Of a stretch of 64,000 nucleotides of DNA, positions 38,934-49,860 are shown in pieces; position 1 is the stretch's first letter, and each line of letters starts with the position of its first letter. The stretch is from assembly GCA_002633005.1 (NCBI GenBank), contig NMRA01000033.1:1207815-1271814 (forward strand). The letters run 5' to 3'. Source of the stretch: Phoronis australis (lineage: Eukaryota > Phoronida > Phoronidae). Below the pieces are notes generated by a model. The model saw only the letters and a program-made list of their open reading frames with translations. It did not search any database and was not told where the DNA came from. Made by a program: the position numbers and the translations under genes.

Positions 38934-40386
38934 CATAATTCAGAATGGGTTTCTGCCACTCAAATTAGAAGTTAAACTGTTCATCAAGTATTTTTATTTG
39001 TTTGTAAATGTTTCTGTTGATGTCAAAGCATTTCCCTTTAGTTTCAAATTTCAAAAAAACGATCTGTCCTTTGCTAGTTGATTTTTCTACCACAAGGGAA
39101 AGCACGTCTCCTTATTTGGTATGGCAAGACAAAGGCATAGAACATTCCACTTAAATGGAAAATGTGACCTTTGACCTTTTATTTCAATCAGCAGGCAGTT
39201 CGACTTCTCTGATAGCATGCACGCATACACATTATTAAAGAGCGGAGAATTTCAAAACTGTAGTAGGATGAAAAAGTTTTTATTTAGTCTGTGTTTCAAA
39301 ACCAGTAAATCAGGCGATTTCTTCAAAAAAAATCTTGCAGTATTCAAAGTGAATAACTCTCAAATCAGCATCTCAAAGAAGTAGATTCCCTACGATCTGT
39401 CTACAAGGCATTTTTAAAGTTTCCGTGCTTCGTGACTTTTTAAGCAGTTGTTTTACAGGTGTTTAACTTCCACACTATCTTTCATGAATGGAGGGAGAAC
39501 AAGACCCCTCTAAGAGCTAATAATGAAATTCAAGAAATAACACCAAACAACACGTCCAGAGGAAAATGTGCTTTTCTTTCTGAGCTCTTCACTTACAATA
39601 TTTTTTAATAGATTTTTTCTAAACCGATGTTTGGTTATTACAGCAAATGACCTACCACGTTTTCTTCCATTGCAAAAGGTTTAGCAAATATTAGTACACG
39701 TAGAACAATATTTCAATTCAAAGGACAAAGTGATTTGCCTGTTTAAAGAGGTGAGTTTGGTTATAAACCAGTTATGCGGCAAAAATTTGAACTCCAGAAT
39801 AATAACAAAATATTAGCGTTTCCGATGACTCGTTTCCTCAAAAAAAGGATGTTAGTGTTGGCGTTTTGCCTGTATTGAAAAAATGTCCGTATCATCGATT
39901 TATTTGCTTTTCAGATAAAACTTGTTCCTAAGATTAACTTTCTCGAAGCTCTAAACACCCGTGAGGTTTCTCTGACTGTTTAAAGGGCTAAAAAGGTTAA
40001 AGCCCTTTGGAAGAGAGCTTTGACGTCTAATAATTTATTTTAGAAGATATATGTATTGGGCATTCTATGATTTTTTCAAAAATTGCAACTAAACGCTCTG
40101 AATATGCCTTGTATTGGGTGAATCAAAAATGCATAGTAATAAGTCTACAGTCTAAAACCTATTTGAGAAGTGTAACAAGAGAATCAAATATTAGATCATC
40201 GGGAAATCATGAGAGGCAGTAAACCCGTACCTACAGTAAAAAATTAGGCCGCTTACCGTTAAAATAGAAACTTGGGAACAATTTTGAGACCAAAGTTTAA
40301 CAGTAGTAAGTGGCTTAAATGAAAACTTTTGAGAGAAATGGAGATTTATATATAAAACTGTAAATTAATATTCTCATGTTTTTCAG

Positions 40387-40592
40387 ATAATGTCTCTATC
40401 ACACCAATGGGTCATTTACATTTTCGGTATAGTATTCCCCGTTTTAGAGCTACGCCAAACTTTTTTACCCCAAGCCAGTGCACCTTAACCGCCATCATTA
40501 ATGGTCGCTCGTACCAATTTGGAGGCTGGTTGTACGACATAGATCCCAACTTCGTGATTAATAGCTGTCAAGTTCAACCCCACGGTGGGTAG
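40387..40592 (+). CDS. Terminal exon, possible distant member of the secreted family
   Basis: The acceptor CATGTTTTTCAG ends at 40,386. The exon then begins AT in phase 1 and stays open for 67 complete codons to TAG at 40,590. The first Met in frame (40,407) is probably internal. The last third has Cys (40,479), NGRSYQFGGW (Trp at 40,527), LYDIDPNFVINS, Cys (40,566) and ends QVQPHGG. The order Cys, Asn-Gly, Ser-Tyr, Trp, ten or eleven residues, Cys matches gene C exon 2 and the entry phase is the same. Its first exon was not found; I searched upstream by eye for a signal-peptide exon without success. AATAAA occurs at about 41,227. It is either a diverged member of the family or an unrelated secreted protein. 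Confidence 0.4.
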
Positions 40593-43500
40593 GCGCAGGT
40601 AGTAACCGACCGGTGCTAATACATGGCTTTCTATACGATTAGCGACTGAAGATTGTTTCTAATTAATCTCGACAGCATTTTCGCAAGTCTACTCGAACGA
40701 AACGCTCGACGTAATATCTGTTCTACGCTCCAGACAATGCTGTGAAGCCTTGACTTTTAATCGTGATGAAATCCTGATAAACTTCCAGCGACTATTACAC
40801 TCGTTGTTTCAATAACCTACTGTCTCTATTAATAGCTGACTCTCTGTCAACTAAAGTTGAAAATGCTGATCCTCTTCACTGCAACTCAACTGTAACTTTA
40901 ACTGTAACTGTATCGCCAGCTATAGCGCAACTTCGTCTGCCATTAACACGTGACTGGGAATTTATAGTCTCTAACAATTTTCTGGAACGCTTCCCTAATT
41001 CAAGCGGATTGTAGAACTTTGTAGAAGCTGTCATCCATTTATTCTACAAACATATTCTAGGTTCTAGAATGTTCCAAATTATGGTCCTATATTAATCGCT
41101 AGCATCCTGGAATCTTCTAGAATGTTCTTTACTTGTCCATTGTATACAAATTACATCATCACTTGCTTGAGCCCATGCGTCGATATGAATCAAATGCTGT
41201 CTTCTGGAATACAAATAGAACAGTAAAATAAAACCTTTTTAACTAAACCAGTGTCAGTCGTACTTCTGACAATAGACCTTTCTTAATATTACCTTATGAA
41301 TATTAAGAGAAAATCCAAAGCGAGGCTTATACTGATAAACTATTTCATGCAGCCTTCCCTGTGCTGGCTGATCGATCGTGACCTTACACTTGTTCCAAAC
41401 ATACATGTTACATTTAGCTTTGTGGAATCTTATTGTAAAAAGCCTTCATAGTCATCTGCAAGAATTATCTGTCCAAAGGTTACAAGTACTCCAGTGAAAG
41501 TTTCATAACTTCAGTAAGAAGTGAACACTTTTACAGGCTGCATAAACATTCTTCAGTTGTTGTTGAGTAACTTTACATACATGTAGTCTATCTCATTGGA
41601 TTTTTTGTTTCCCAAGAAGAATTCAAAGATAACAATGAGTGGTAAGAATACTGGCTTAATTATGGTTAAAACATTTAGTGGTATCAGTTTTATTTGTAAA
41701 GTCATTAGATTATTTCGTCAGTCATCGATTCAATTGTTTGGACATGGATTGAACATCATTTGGTGTTCACTTATTTACTCGTGTTTTAAACCAATCCACA
41801 GTGGTCTCTTGTTCTTTATTTCTGGATAGTTTAAAAACTGTAAACTAAGGCATCAATAATATTTAACACCTGAAGCACAAGGTGGGTCATTTTTTTCTTC
41901 AATTTCTATCTCGCTTGATTACCCTGGAAACAGACTTGGACATATTTGACAGTGATGCTGTCACTGGCCCTGACCAAAGTTATTCTAGTTGAAAACTAAC
42001 ATGGCCATCAAGAGGTGTGGTCACTGTTATGAGCCAAATGTACATTGTAATATGCTGATAAAAATAAATGACAGAGTAATATTACACTGGATAAGTCCTG
42101 TCATTTGTTGCAAAACCATAAGTATGGTATCATTCATTCACAACAGCGGAGGGCCTCTGAAGTTTGCTTAAAACATGCAACTGTCCACAATTGATTTACT
42201 GAGCCAGTATTGTTCAAGGAAATAAAATTGTATACACAAGTGATTAATTGTCCTTGATATGCCTAATGACTATCCTCATGTATTCTCAAACTGGCTATTT
42301 GTTACCTTTTACTCATTTCCTCTGAAATGGAGTGATTTTCAGTTTTGAACCCTTAGCACTGAGTATCTTATAATTTAAAAATATTTTATCAGCCATAACA
42401 CTGCCCTTGTTCTAGTAAGTCAGTTTATTATAGCTACATCTGGTATTGAGCCTGTCTACAGTGACGATCCAAATGTCATTGAGCCACACGAAGCTATATC
42501 CAACTAGGGTTTTAAAGGCTGTGAAGAACATTTTGAGTTAGTCACCATTCTCCAGTGAGTTTGGCTGTAGATTTGCCCAGGTTAGTATTTTCCTACTTTC
42601 TGTTGCTACTGAGCAATTGAAACGTTCTGACATTTTTTGCTCCAGCAATCCTTATATAAAGCTACAGAAAAGCGAAAAGACCATCAAGGGGACTATAATT
42701 AATACACCCAGGTCTGCCAACTCTGCTAATATACCCCCGTATAACTTCCAATACAGCAAATGGTTACATACTATTCATATATATACATTCGTGTACTAAG
42801 AGAATATCTACGTGGTTGACATGAAATTGAACTTTTCAGATTCAAAATGGTTTTTAGTTGTAAAAATTATGAAAGTCAGGTTACACCAGTGTTTGCATCA
42901 TTGCATGACTGCTTGTTTTACTGTGAAATGATTCATTCATGAACTTGAGAGGGTATGTGTGTGACCTGCAGTTTTCTGTAATATATACAAATTTAAATGT
43001 CTTCAGTCCAGCCTGACAACTCAATCAGCCTATGTGAATTAAGTCTCGGTTTTTGTGACTGAGCTTGTAGAACATTCAAAGTTTATCATTTTCTTTAAAT
43101 CCCAGAAATTATTTATTTAAAGTAAAGTTTTACTTTGGAGAAGTTCAAAGTGCTACTAGGAAATGATGTGCTTGAAAGTTACTAGCCATTCAAGCATCAC
43201 GGCCACTGGTGATACACTAAAGTTAACTAGAGCTGATATCAGATTGTGTCATAATTTACTTGCAAAGTTGGCCCATTGTATCTTCAAATCTTCACTAGCC
43301 ACTGTCTTATTAACTCTTAGTCAGTAAGATATTGATGAAATGACACTACTTTGTTTCTTTTCGGTTATTTGTGCAGCAAGAGACACAGCAGTGTGCAATT
43401 GTTTATGTAGAGATTCACTGTAAACAGACAGCTTCCTGTAGACTGGTCAGTACTAGCCTCCTTCTGGGATTGGAATGTGAGTCATGCATAAATTTTGAGA

Positions 43501-43659
43501 AAGGCCTATAACAACATGCTCGAGATCAAACGTTTAGACATAACGATCCGTTAGGTTTCCTAAAATTGACAGTTTTGGTTTCTTCAGAGTATTTGGTCTT
43601 GTCTTTGATTAAAATCGTGATTGAACAGAGAAGCTGCTTTAGTTTTCACAAACTGTTGC

Positions 43660-43941
43660 GTTTAATTAAAAAGATAGGAAACTCGGTTTTGACGATTTCA
43701 ACCAATCCCCGTTCTGTCGCCTGCTAATGCATCATGGGTGTCAATCTCGAACGATAAAAGCTGGAGTCAACCAACAACTTATACTCCCTTTGTTACACCT
43801 TGGATTTTAAGGTTCTTGGCGGGTGTTCTTTTTCGGCAGTTGCCTCGCAATTTGCTAAAAGCGTAGGTCACGCTTGCCCGTTTTGCAGAATTTCAAAAGA
43901 GTTCTCAAATTTTCCTCCAAACTTTTGAAGGTGGTCGAGGG
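43660..43941 (+). repeat. Dispersed repeat, copy 1 (partner at 56.05 kb)
   Basis: Shares GATTTCAACCAATCC, TAATGCATCAT, GCGTAGGTC, TTTTGCAGAATTTCAAAA and other words in order with 56,053-56,313. Diverged perhaps by a quarter, no coding potential. Confidence 0.65.
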
Positions 43942-44703
43942 ATGTAAAGCATTATTTTGCTTCAGCGAATTGGATGGAAATATCGTTTTTGTTACATTGT
44001 ACCTGTATTCAGTTAGCCGCTGATATACAGCTAGATAAGCGCAGGATCCCGAATCATGCTAACCATTTGAGATGAATGTGTTAGGTAACCGATTCACTGT
44101 CCCGTTGTTCTATTTTAGCCCATTTCCGATTCGTTTTGCGGTTCATTCATTTGCCCCATATATAATAACTTAAATAAACATGAAAGCAAACATTCGGGGG
44201 CTCATGATGGTCGGTCAAGACGGCCCATCTCTCGACGTTTGTTCATCTCGCAGCAGGATTACGGCGCGAACTGGTAAGCTGGTGCGCATGATATTCTTTC
44301 AAATTAGTTAACCAGTTGTAAAATATCCGCCAACATTTTTTATACAACTACTTCCTAACTCCTGACGTTGTTACCTATATGACAAATTCCTAAATCAACA
44401 CATCTCGTTTCTATTGTTTTTTCTGAATCCTGTGACGTAAGTGAAGCTTAGACATGTGGACGTATACCTGACACATGGGCGTAAGTGCGTACATATGCGG
44501 TGCGCGCAGAATAATACACATTTCTTACGGTATGAGCACAGGCTTGAAGGACGTACTAAATCCCAAAGACGTGGGGTCAAGATCCAAAACGTTACACTAA
44601 TTATTCGTAAGAAGACAGATTGGATATCTGCAAAATTCCAAGCGCGTTTTAGTAGTTAGCGCGTACTGGTTTTACACGTTAACGCTTTCACAACTGACAC
44701 ACC

Positions 44704-45165
44704 ATGCTCGTAACCAAGCGAACGAACACAAAATCGCCACCCCAAAACCACCACTTCCCTGCCTACGCACGAAGAAAGCCAATATTAGATACTGAAATGA
44801 AATTGCCTACCTATTCTGAGAATATGATCCAAAAGTGCCGTCAACCGACTATCTTTCATTTAAAATCTGACTTGTTTGGGGGTTACCTGAAATCGCAGCC
44901 AATTTCTCAGTCGCTGCCAAGCAATGCACACTTGCAACAGGGTCCGCCATCTGGAACAAGAGTGCAGCTACAGCCGAGGAAGTCGTATTTTTTCATTCTC
45001 AACATGTTCACAAATACAAGCAAACCAATTTCATGCAATTCTTACCTAAATTATCCGGCTAATCCTGGCCTACCCTTATTTTTTTATATTTTGGGAGTGC
45101 AATTTGGCCGCGGCCGCAGCCTAACTGTTCAGCATTACCTGTTCTCTGACGATCATGTCTACTGA
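44704..45165 (+). CDS. Unrecognised 153-codon open frame
   Basis: The longest ATG-initiated open frame apart from Lbx. The first half is Pro/Gln/Lys rich and the second contains a hydrophobic stretch (LPLFFYILGVQF). The ATG has an acceptable context (ACACCATGC). No splice sites, TATA box or nearby AATAAA were found and the protein resembles nothing I know. A frame of this length can arise by chance in 64 kb. Confidence 0.15.
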   Translation: MLVTKRTNTKSPPQNHHFPAYARRKPILDTEMKLPTYSENMIQKCRQPTIFHLKSDLFGGYLKSQPISQSLPSNAHLQQGPPSGTRVQLQPRKSYFFILNMFTNTSKPISCNSYLNYPANPGLPLFFYILGVQFGRGRSLTVQHYLFSDDHVY

Positions 45166-46171
45166 ATTGACAACATGCTGGTGAGAATGACATTGCCTTA
45201 AACACTGCTCACCAAATCCTCTCTGCGTGAAACCAATGTAGAATTCAGGACAGTCATTACATAATAATGATGAAATTATGGAAAATTATTACATCTGTGT
45301 GCGAAGAAAGACACAAACAGGCACAATATTTAGGAAACTTAGTTGAGTCCATATTTGTGACTGTTTCATGCAACTTGGCACTGAAATCCTTCAGTAAACA
45401 TTTGTTCATGGGTGTATAAAGCGAGCCTGTACATGTACGTTTGAAAGTGAAAATTCTGAAAAGTCTGAGGTAGACGTTTAGTAGAACAACTTTGGCATGG
45501 CATTATCAAATGAGTTAGAGAAAATGCTTGTCTAGTAGAAAAACATAGCTAATAAAATATACCTCACGATTCCAGTTTGTGCTCACGATGTCCTACACTC
45601 TACACTAAGTGCAGGGTTTATGTCACTAGGCAACTTGGATCGCGTTACGTCTTGTCCCACTTGCTATTAAAAACACCATGAATCGATAAATGTATAAGAC
45701 GTAAATCTAATGATAGTTTCCATGACACGTATATGGAGTCTGTTGGAACTTATGCGCGTTGCAATTAGCCCCGTTCTTCCCTACTTTACTTGTTTACAAT
45801 TTTGGGAACATCTTGTATATGTTGTCGGGTAATAAAGTCTAAGACCGAAGTATAGATGCCATTGTTTAAAGAATAAACATAACACTAAATGAAGCTCTCC
45901 ACACCTTGACCGAAAGAGGCACCTTCATACAAACTTGCTCGGAAATAAACTGCGAAAGCGCTGCAAACCAGTTATTGACTGAGCGACGAACCGTCTTAAC
46001 TTTTTGTCAAATAAATATAAACGTCTGACAAAACGTTGGTCTATTTTTAGGTTACTAAAGTAAACTTGATTAGTGCATGCGCTTGTTTTTGTAAAAAACA
46101 CTCACAATAATAATTCGATTAAGCGGAAAACTGCTTGTTGGTAATTCGTCTTGTGTTTGCCTTGTTGGTGG

Positions 46172-46178
46172 TATAAAA
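46172..46178 (+). promoter_or_regulatory. TATA box of gene A
   Basis: TATAAAA, 55 bases upstream of the gene A start codon. The expected transcription start would be near 46,200, leaving a 5' UTR of roughly 25 bases. Confidence 0.5.
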
Positions 46179-46226
46179 TGATCACTGGTGTAGCTGGCAT
46201 TATTCTTGTGCTTGAAAACTTGGAGA

Positions 46227-46317
46227 ATGATGTCGTCTGCTGGTGGCTTCGCTGTAGTGCTAGCCGCGTTGATCTTTGTCTGTTATGACGTAAACAATGT
46301 GGAAGCCGGTCACCCGT
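46227..46317 (+). CDS. Gene A, exon 1: signal peptide of a small secreted protein
   Basis: The first ATG (46,227) lies 55 bases after a TATAAAA box. Residues 1-27 form a classical signal peptide: MMSSAGG, then a hydrophobic core FAVVLAALIFVC, then a polar stretch ending VEA, a plausible cleavage site. Mature sequence would begin Gly-His-Pro. The exon ends CACCCGT|GTAAGT, a strong donor at 46,318, in phase 1, so a T is left to be completed by the next exon. The acceptor at 48,502 supplies GC and makes Cys31. Gene B at 63 kb has a closely similar first exon and gene C at 35 kb the same plan. A LINE remnant lies in the intron. I do not recognise the family. Confidence 0.72.
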
Positions 46318-48501
46318 GTAAGTGTTTAACTCACCTGCGTGTCGACAATTTTAAACATTTACTAATCCAGTATTTGTTGAAGACATGGCAGTGTTCACTA
46401 TTAATAACTTTCAATAACATTAAATTGTTTTCATCAAATTTTGTCGACACCATGGTGTGCTAAATATTATTTTAATCCACAATTTTTATAGAAATTTCAG
46501 TCTCCATAAGTGCAATGGCGTCAGAAATAATTACTTCTCGCCCTCAAGCAGTGGCATACTCTGAAGAACGGTCACCAATTTAAATCATAATGTATTCGAG
46601 AACGGAATAATAGAAATTTGAGTTCACAGCAAAGTACAACAGAAAATGTCAAATTTATTGTCAACTTCGATTTCTAGTCAAACGATTAAGCCCGGGAATT
46701 CTTCTGAAGCATATCAAACTTCACGTTTTCCTCAAGCTTACAAACCACTTCCAGTCAGAAACCAATAGAGTTAAATTTTTTGACTCTCAGTATCCCTGTG
46801 AAGAAAGCATTTTTTAAATTGGTAAAAGCGTGATTATACCGAGAACACGTTGCGACAGCTGCTGCGCGACCATTTTGCTCAACCGTTGATGCGCAGTGTG
46901 GGCACCCGGAATACTTCGGGTATCTTCGTAACTTTAATTTTAAACTTCACCTGCATAAGAGCAAGCTTCAGTCATGCAGTCAATCACTGTCCAGTTTGAA
47001 AGTCATATTATTTTCCATGTGATTGAAGAATGCACTTTCCCAGATAACGAACACGTCCGAGGGGAATCTTGAGGTTACGGAAATACCTGAGGTCTCCCAA
47101 ACGCCCATCGAGGTGTTTCATATCTGCGCATGTGCGATTTTCAGTCCTACGACCAATCATTGCCTCGCTGGTTACTTGCGGCATTACTGAAGTTGAAACA
47201 TGCACAAATATGGAACACCTCTATTCTTGAACTGTGGCAACAAATACTCATGCCGAAACGTGTGCACCTTGTATGAGCAGCTCTTTCGCCCAAAAGCGCG
47301 CGTACAACAGTTACGAATCTTACTTCAACAATTCAATTTTAAAATTAGGACGTAATAATTTTTTCAATCGTTCTCAATTTGTTAAATTAGAAAGTATGAA
47401 ATCTGAAACGATTCCAATTGCACAAGGTGTTCCTCAAGTTTCCATTTTAGGACATCTCTTACTCAACATTTATGTGAATGATCTCACGTTTTGTACTGAC
47501 TTGTTTAACTGTATTATATATGCAGTTGACAGCTCTGATCAATGGCAATAATAATGATATTACAATCCAGGACTCGAAATATGTATCTGATCAGCTATTC
47601 CTCAAATTAAACAAATCCAAATGTCTGATTTTTCATTCCCGTCGTAACTCTACATTTAATGTCAGTATCTCAATTAAAAATCCGATGGATCAAGGATTAA
47701 AACATTCAATTGGTTAGGAATAATTATTCAAGAAAATGTGTCATGTGTAAATCACATCGCTAGCTTAAATAGTTTAATTTGCTGGTGTCTTGAACACTGC
47801 ATTTCAGATTCAATGTTGAGACTACTGTGTAACATATTGCTTCATCTGAATTATGGAATATTGGTATGAAATAACGAACTTCAGCATTATTTGGTTTCAA
47901 AAGAAAGTTAATTAGAATTAGGAATGCTTGCAAATAATTATAATACTCACTCTGAGCCCTTGCCCAATAGAAGACTTATATACATGTATAAGGCAGCCGT
48001 TATCAAATCCTGTTCTAAATGTGTTAATAACATGCTACTGAACTATTTCGATACTTTCAGCATTACCGCTCATTCGCAAAGATTACACCTGACAAAGAAC
48101 TCTATTACAAACTTCTGTTCTAAGAATCATTTGGAAAAAATTCCGTATATTTTACCTAACCGTGCTGTGTCCTTGACAAGGTTTATACGCGTATCATTGA
48201 AATCGTTGCTTTGATGATTATGGTTAATTTAGTTAAGTCTTTCAACTGCGACAATATACTACATGTATTTGCTGTTTGAGTGAAAATTTCGTTCCGCATG
48301 TCTGTTTATTTGTTCGCCATATTTGCTGTGTATCTTTTATTTGTTTATCATTATCATTGTATAATTTATGGGTGGTCATGTGATCGGCGGAGACCATCGT
48401 CCTTCACAAGCCTGGGTCTTCCGTAATTCAATTTTTTTTCGTTGTTTTGTTTTTAACTGACATGATATCAAAGCACTACTGCTCCAACAATTCTCTCACA
48501 G
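46318..48501 (+). other. Intron 1 of gene A
   Basis: Phase-1 intron, GTAAGT to CACAG, 2,184 bases. Its first 180 or so bases are visibly similar to the bases after the donor of gene B. A decayed LINE reverse-transcriptase piece occupies about 47,285-48,225 in the same orientation. Confidence 0.6.
47285..48225 (+). mobile_element. Decayed LINE reverse transcriptase inside the gene A intron
   Basis: Plus-strand fragments: the reverse-transcriptase core motif appears as GVPQVSILGHLLLNIYVNDL and the active-site box as YAVD where intact elements have YADD. Then come LNKSKCLIFHSRRN and an NWLGIII motif in another frame, and a C-terminal segment at 47,924-48,214. Frameshifts and the changed catalytic Asp show it is dead. 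It is a different element from the one at 31 kb and lies in the same orientation as gene A. Confidence 0.82.
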
Positions 48502-48617
48502 GCGGAGACGCGGGGTACAGAACGTATGATGGAGGTAAAACTTGGTATTACTTCGGCACATGCCCAAGTGCAATAGGTACAGAAGTTGTCCATAAGGTGT
48601 TCAAGATCCTCAGGTAA
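48502..48617 (+). CDS. Gene A, exon 2: two-cysteine secreted domain
   Basis: The acceptor TTCTCTCACAG ends at 48,501. The first two bases GC complete a Cys codon begun in exon 1. The exon reads Cys31, GDAGYRTYDGGKTW (residues 32-45), YYFGTCPS (46-53, with Cys51-Pro52), then a lysine- and valine-containing tail ending KILR. It can end at TAA (48,615-48,617), giving a 68-residue precursor and a mature protein of about 41 residues with two cysteines. Alternatively it can splice at CAG|GTAAAG (48,614, phase 2) and continue. Gene C's second exon shows the same ambiguity at the same place. Similarity to gene C is Cys, x3, Gly-aromatic-basic-Ser/Thr-Tyr, Trp, Gly-x-Cys-Pro. Function unknown; an extracellular role is inferred only from the signal peptide. 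Confidence 0.62.
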
Positions 48618-49687
48618 AGTACCGTTATCAGAGACTTGTATTGGTAGCACCTCGACAGGGTTGAGTTCAGCAGATGCAACTAAGATTCTCGCGAAAAAGC
48701 TAGCGTGATCACGTGTTTTGAGTGACGTAATAATGGCGACATGTCGTGAAGTTTTGCGTGATCATACGTTTTCGCTAGGGTTTCTGATTTACGGACAGCA
48801 CGTGCTTACAGTTTATCCTACTTGCACCCTGAATGTAAATTTTGTAAAATACAAAACAACTGCAGGCGATCAAGTGCTCATGGTACCAGACGTACGCGGA
48901 CAGCTCAGGCGGGCCCCGTAGATTGATCTTGGAATCATTTTTATGCTTTATTGACTTATAGCTCAGACATACTATATATATCTGAGCTTATAGTGAATAT
49001 GTAAGTCCCGACCACTTTTGCTTATAATCTTTGACATGCACAGTTCAAGGATAAAAAGACCGGCAGTGACCTGTTAACTTTGTTTACTCCAAACAGTGGG
49101 GTTTGATGTACGTGTAACAAATTCGTGTAGTTTGCAACACCCTACAACGCGCCAAGTAAGTCATCAGACTGCTTGCTAAGTAACGAAGATCACCGTAATG
49201 TTCACAGGCTTGATTTTTGCAAGAGACTTGCGTGTCTTCAATTTCTAAAAATGAAGTTTGAAATGACCGGGAACGATCTTTTAGAATGTTATTATTATTG
49301 GTTGTGTGGTGTATTGGGTTTGGCTACGGTAAATCCTACTAACCATTGGATCTCTGGACAGTCTTCGTATGTTGTTTTGTAACGTGGCATAGTGGAGCGA
49401 TGTGCAAGGATCAACAGTGTGTAGTGGAGTGAACAATGACTGATCTCATCCAGGTGCACTACACTCTCCAAATAGTATATGTACAAGTTTTTCGACCTTT
49501 CGCATACGATACACATAAATGCGTTTACGCAGTCTCTCATTGGTTCGTTGCAATCCATATGACGTAGCAGTGTACAAATTTGATTGATTAACTCCCAAAA
49601 GACGAGAACTTCGGACCTTTAAATAACAACGTTGTTTTCGTGTATATAATGGAAAGAAACGAGTTCGAGAACGTTGCATAAATATAT

Positions 49688-49860
49688 ATTATTACATGGC
49701 GAAGTCGTTATCCCCCGTTATCTTGAGCCTGAGTGGATTTTGGAGAATTTTTTCATATATGGTAATTATGCGTCTTATTTTTCATACCGTATTAATGTCG
49801 GTGAAATGCCCTTTGCTGAACATGCGATTGTTGCGCATGCTCATTTAAGTCACAGGCGCT
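49688..49860 (+). mobile_element. Repeat element with GCGAAGTCGTTATCCCC head, short copy
   Basis: The head ATTATTACATGGCGAAGTCG is at 49,688 and the tail GAACATGCGATTGTTGCGCA then TGCTCATTTAAGT is at 49,820-49,852. It is an internally deleted relative of the 30 kb copy. Confidence 0.6.

Larger units (their letters stand above)
40593..46171. other. No supported gene apart from the 44.7 kb open frame
   Basis: Holds AATAAA at about 41,227 (possible end of the 40.4 kb exon's transcript) and the repeat copy at 43.7 kb. Frames at 41.6, 42.0 and 42.6 kb lack any support. Confidence 0.45.
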
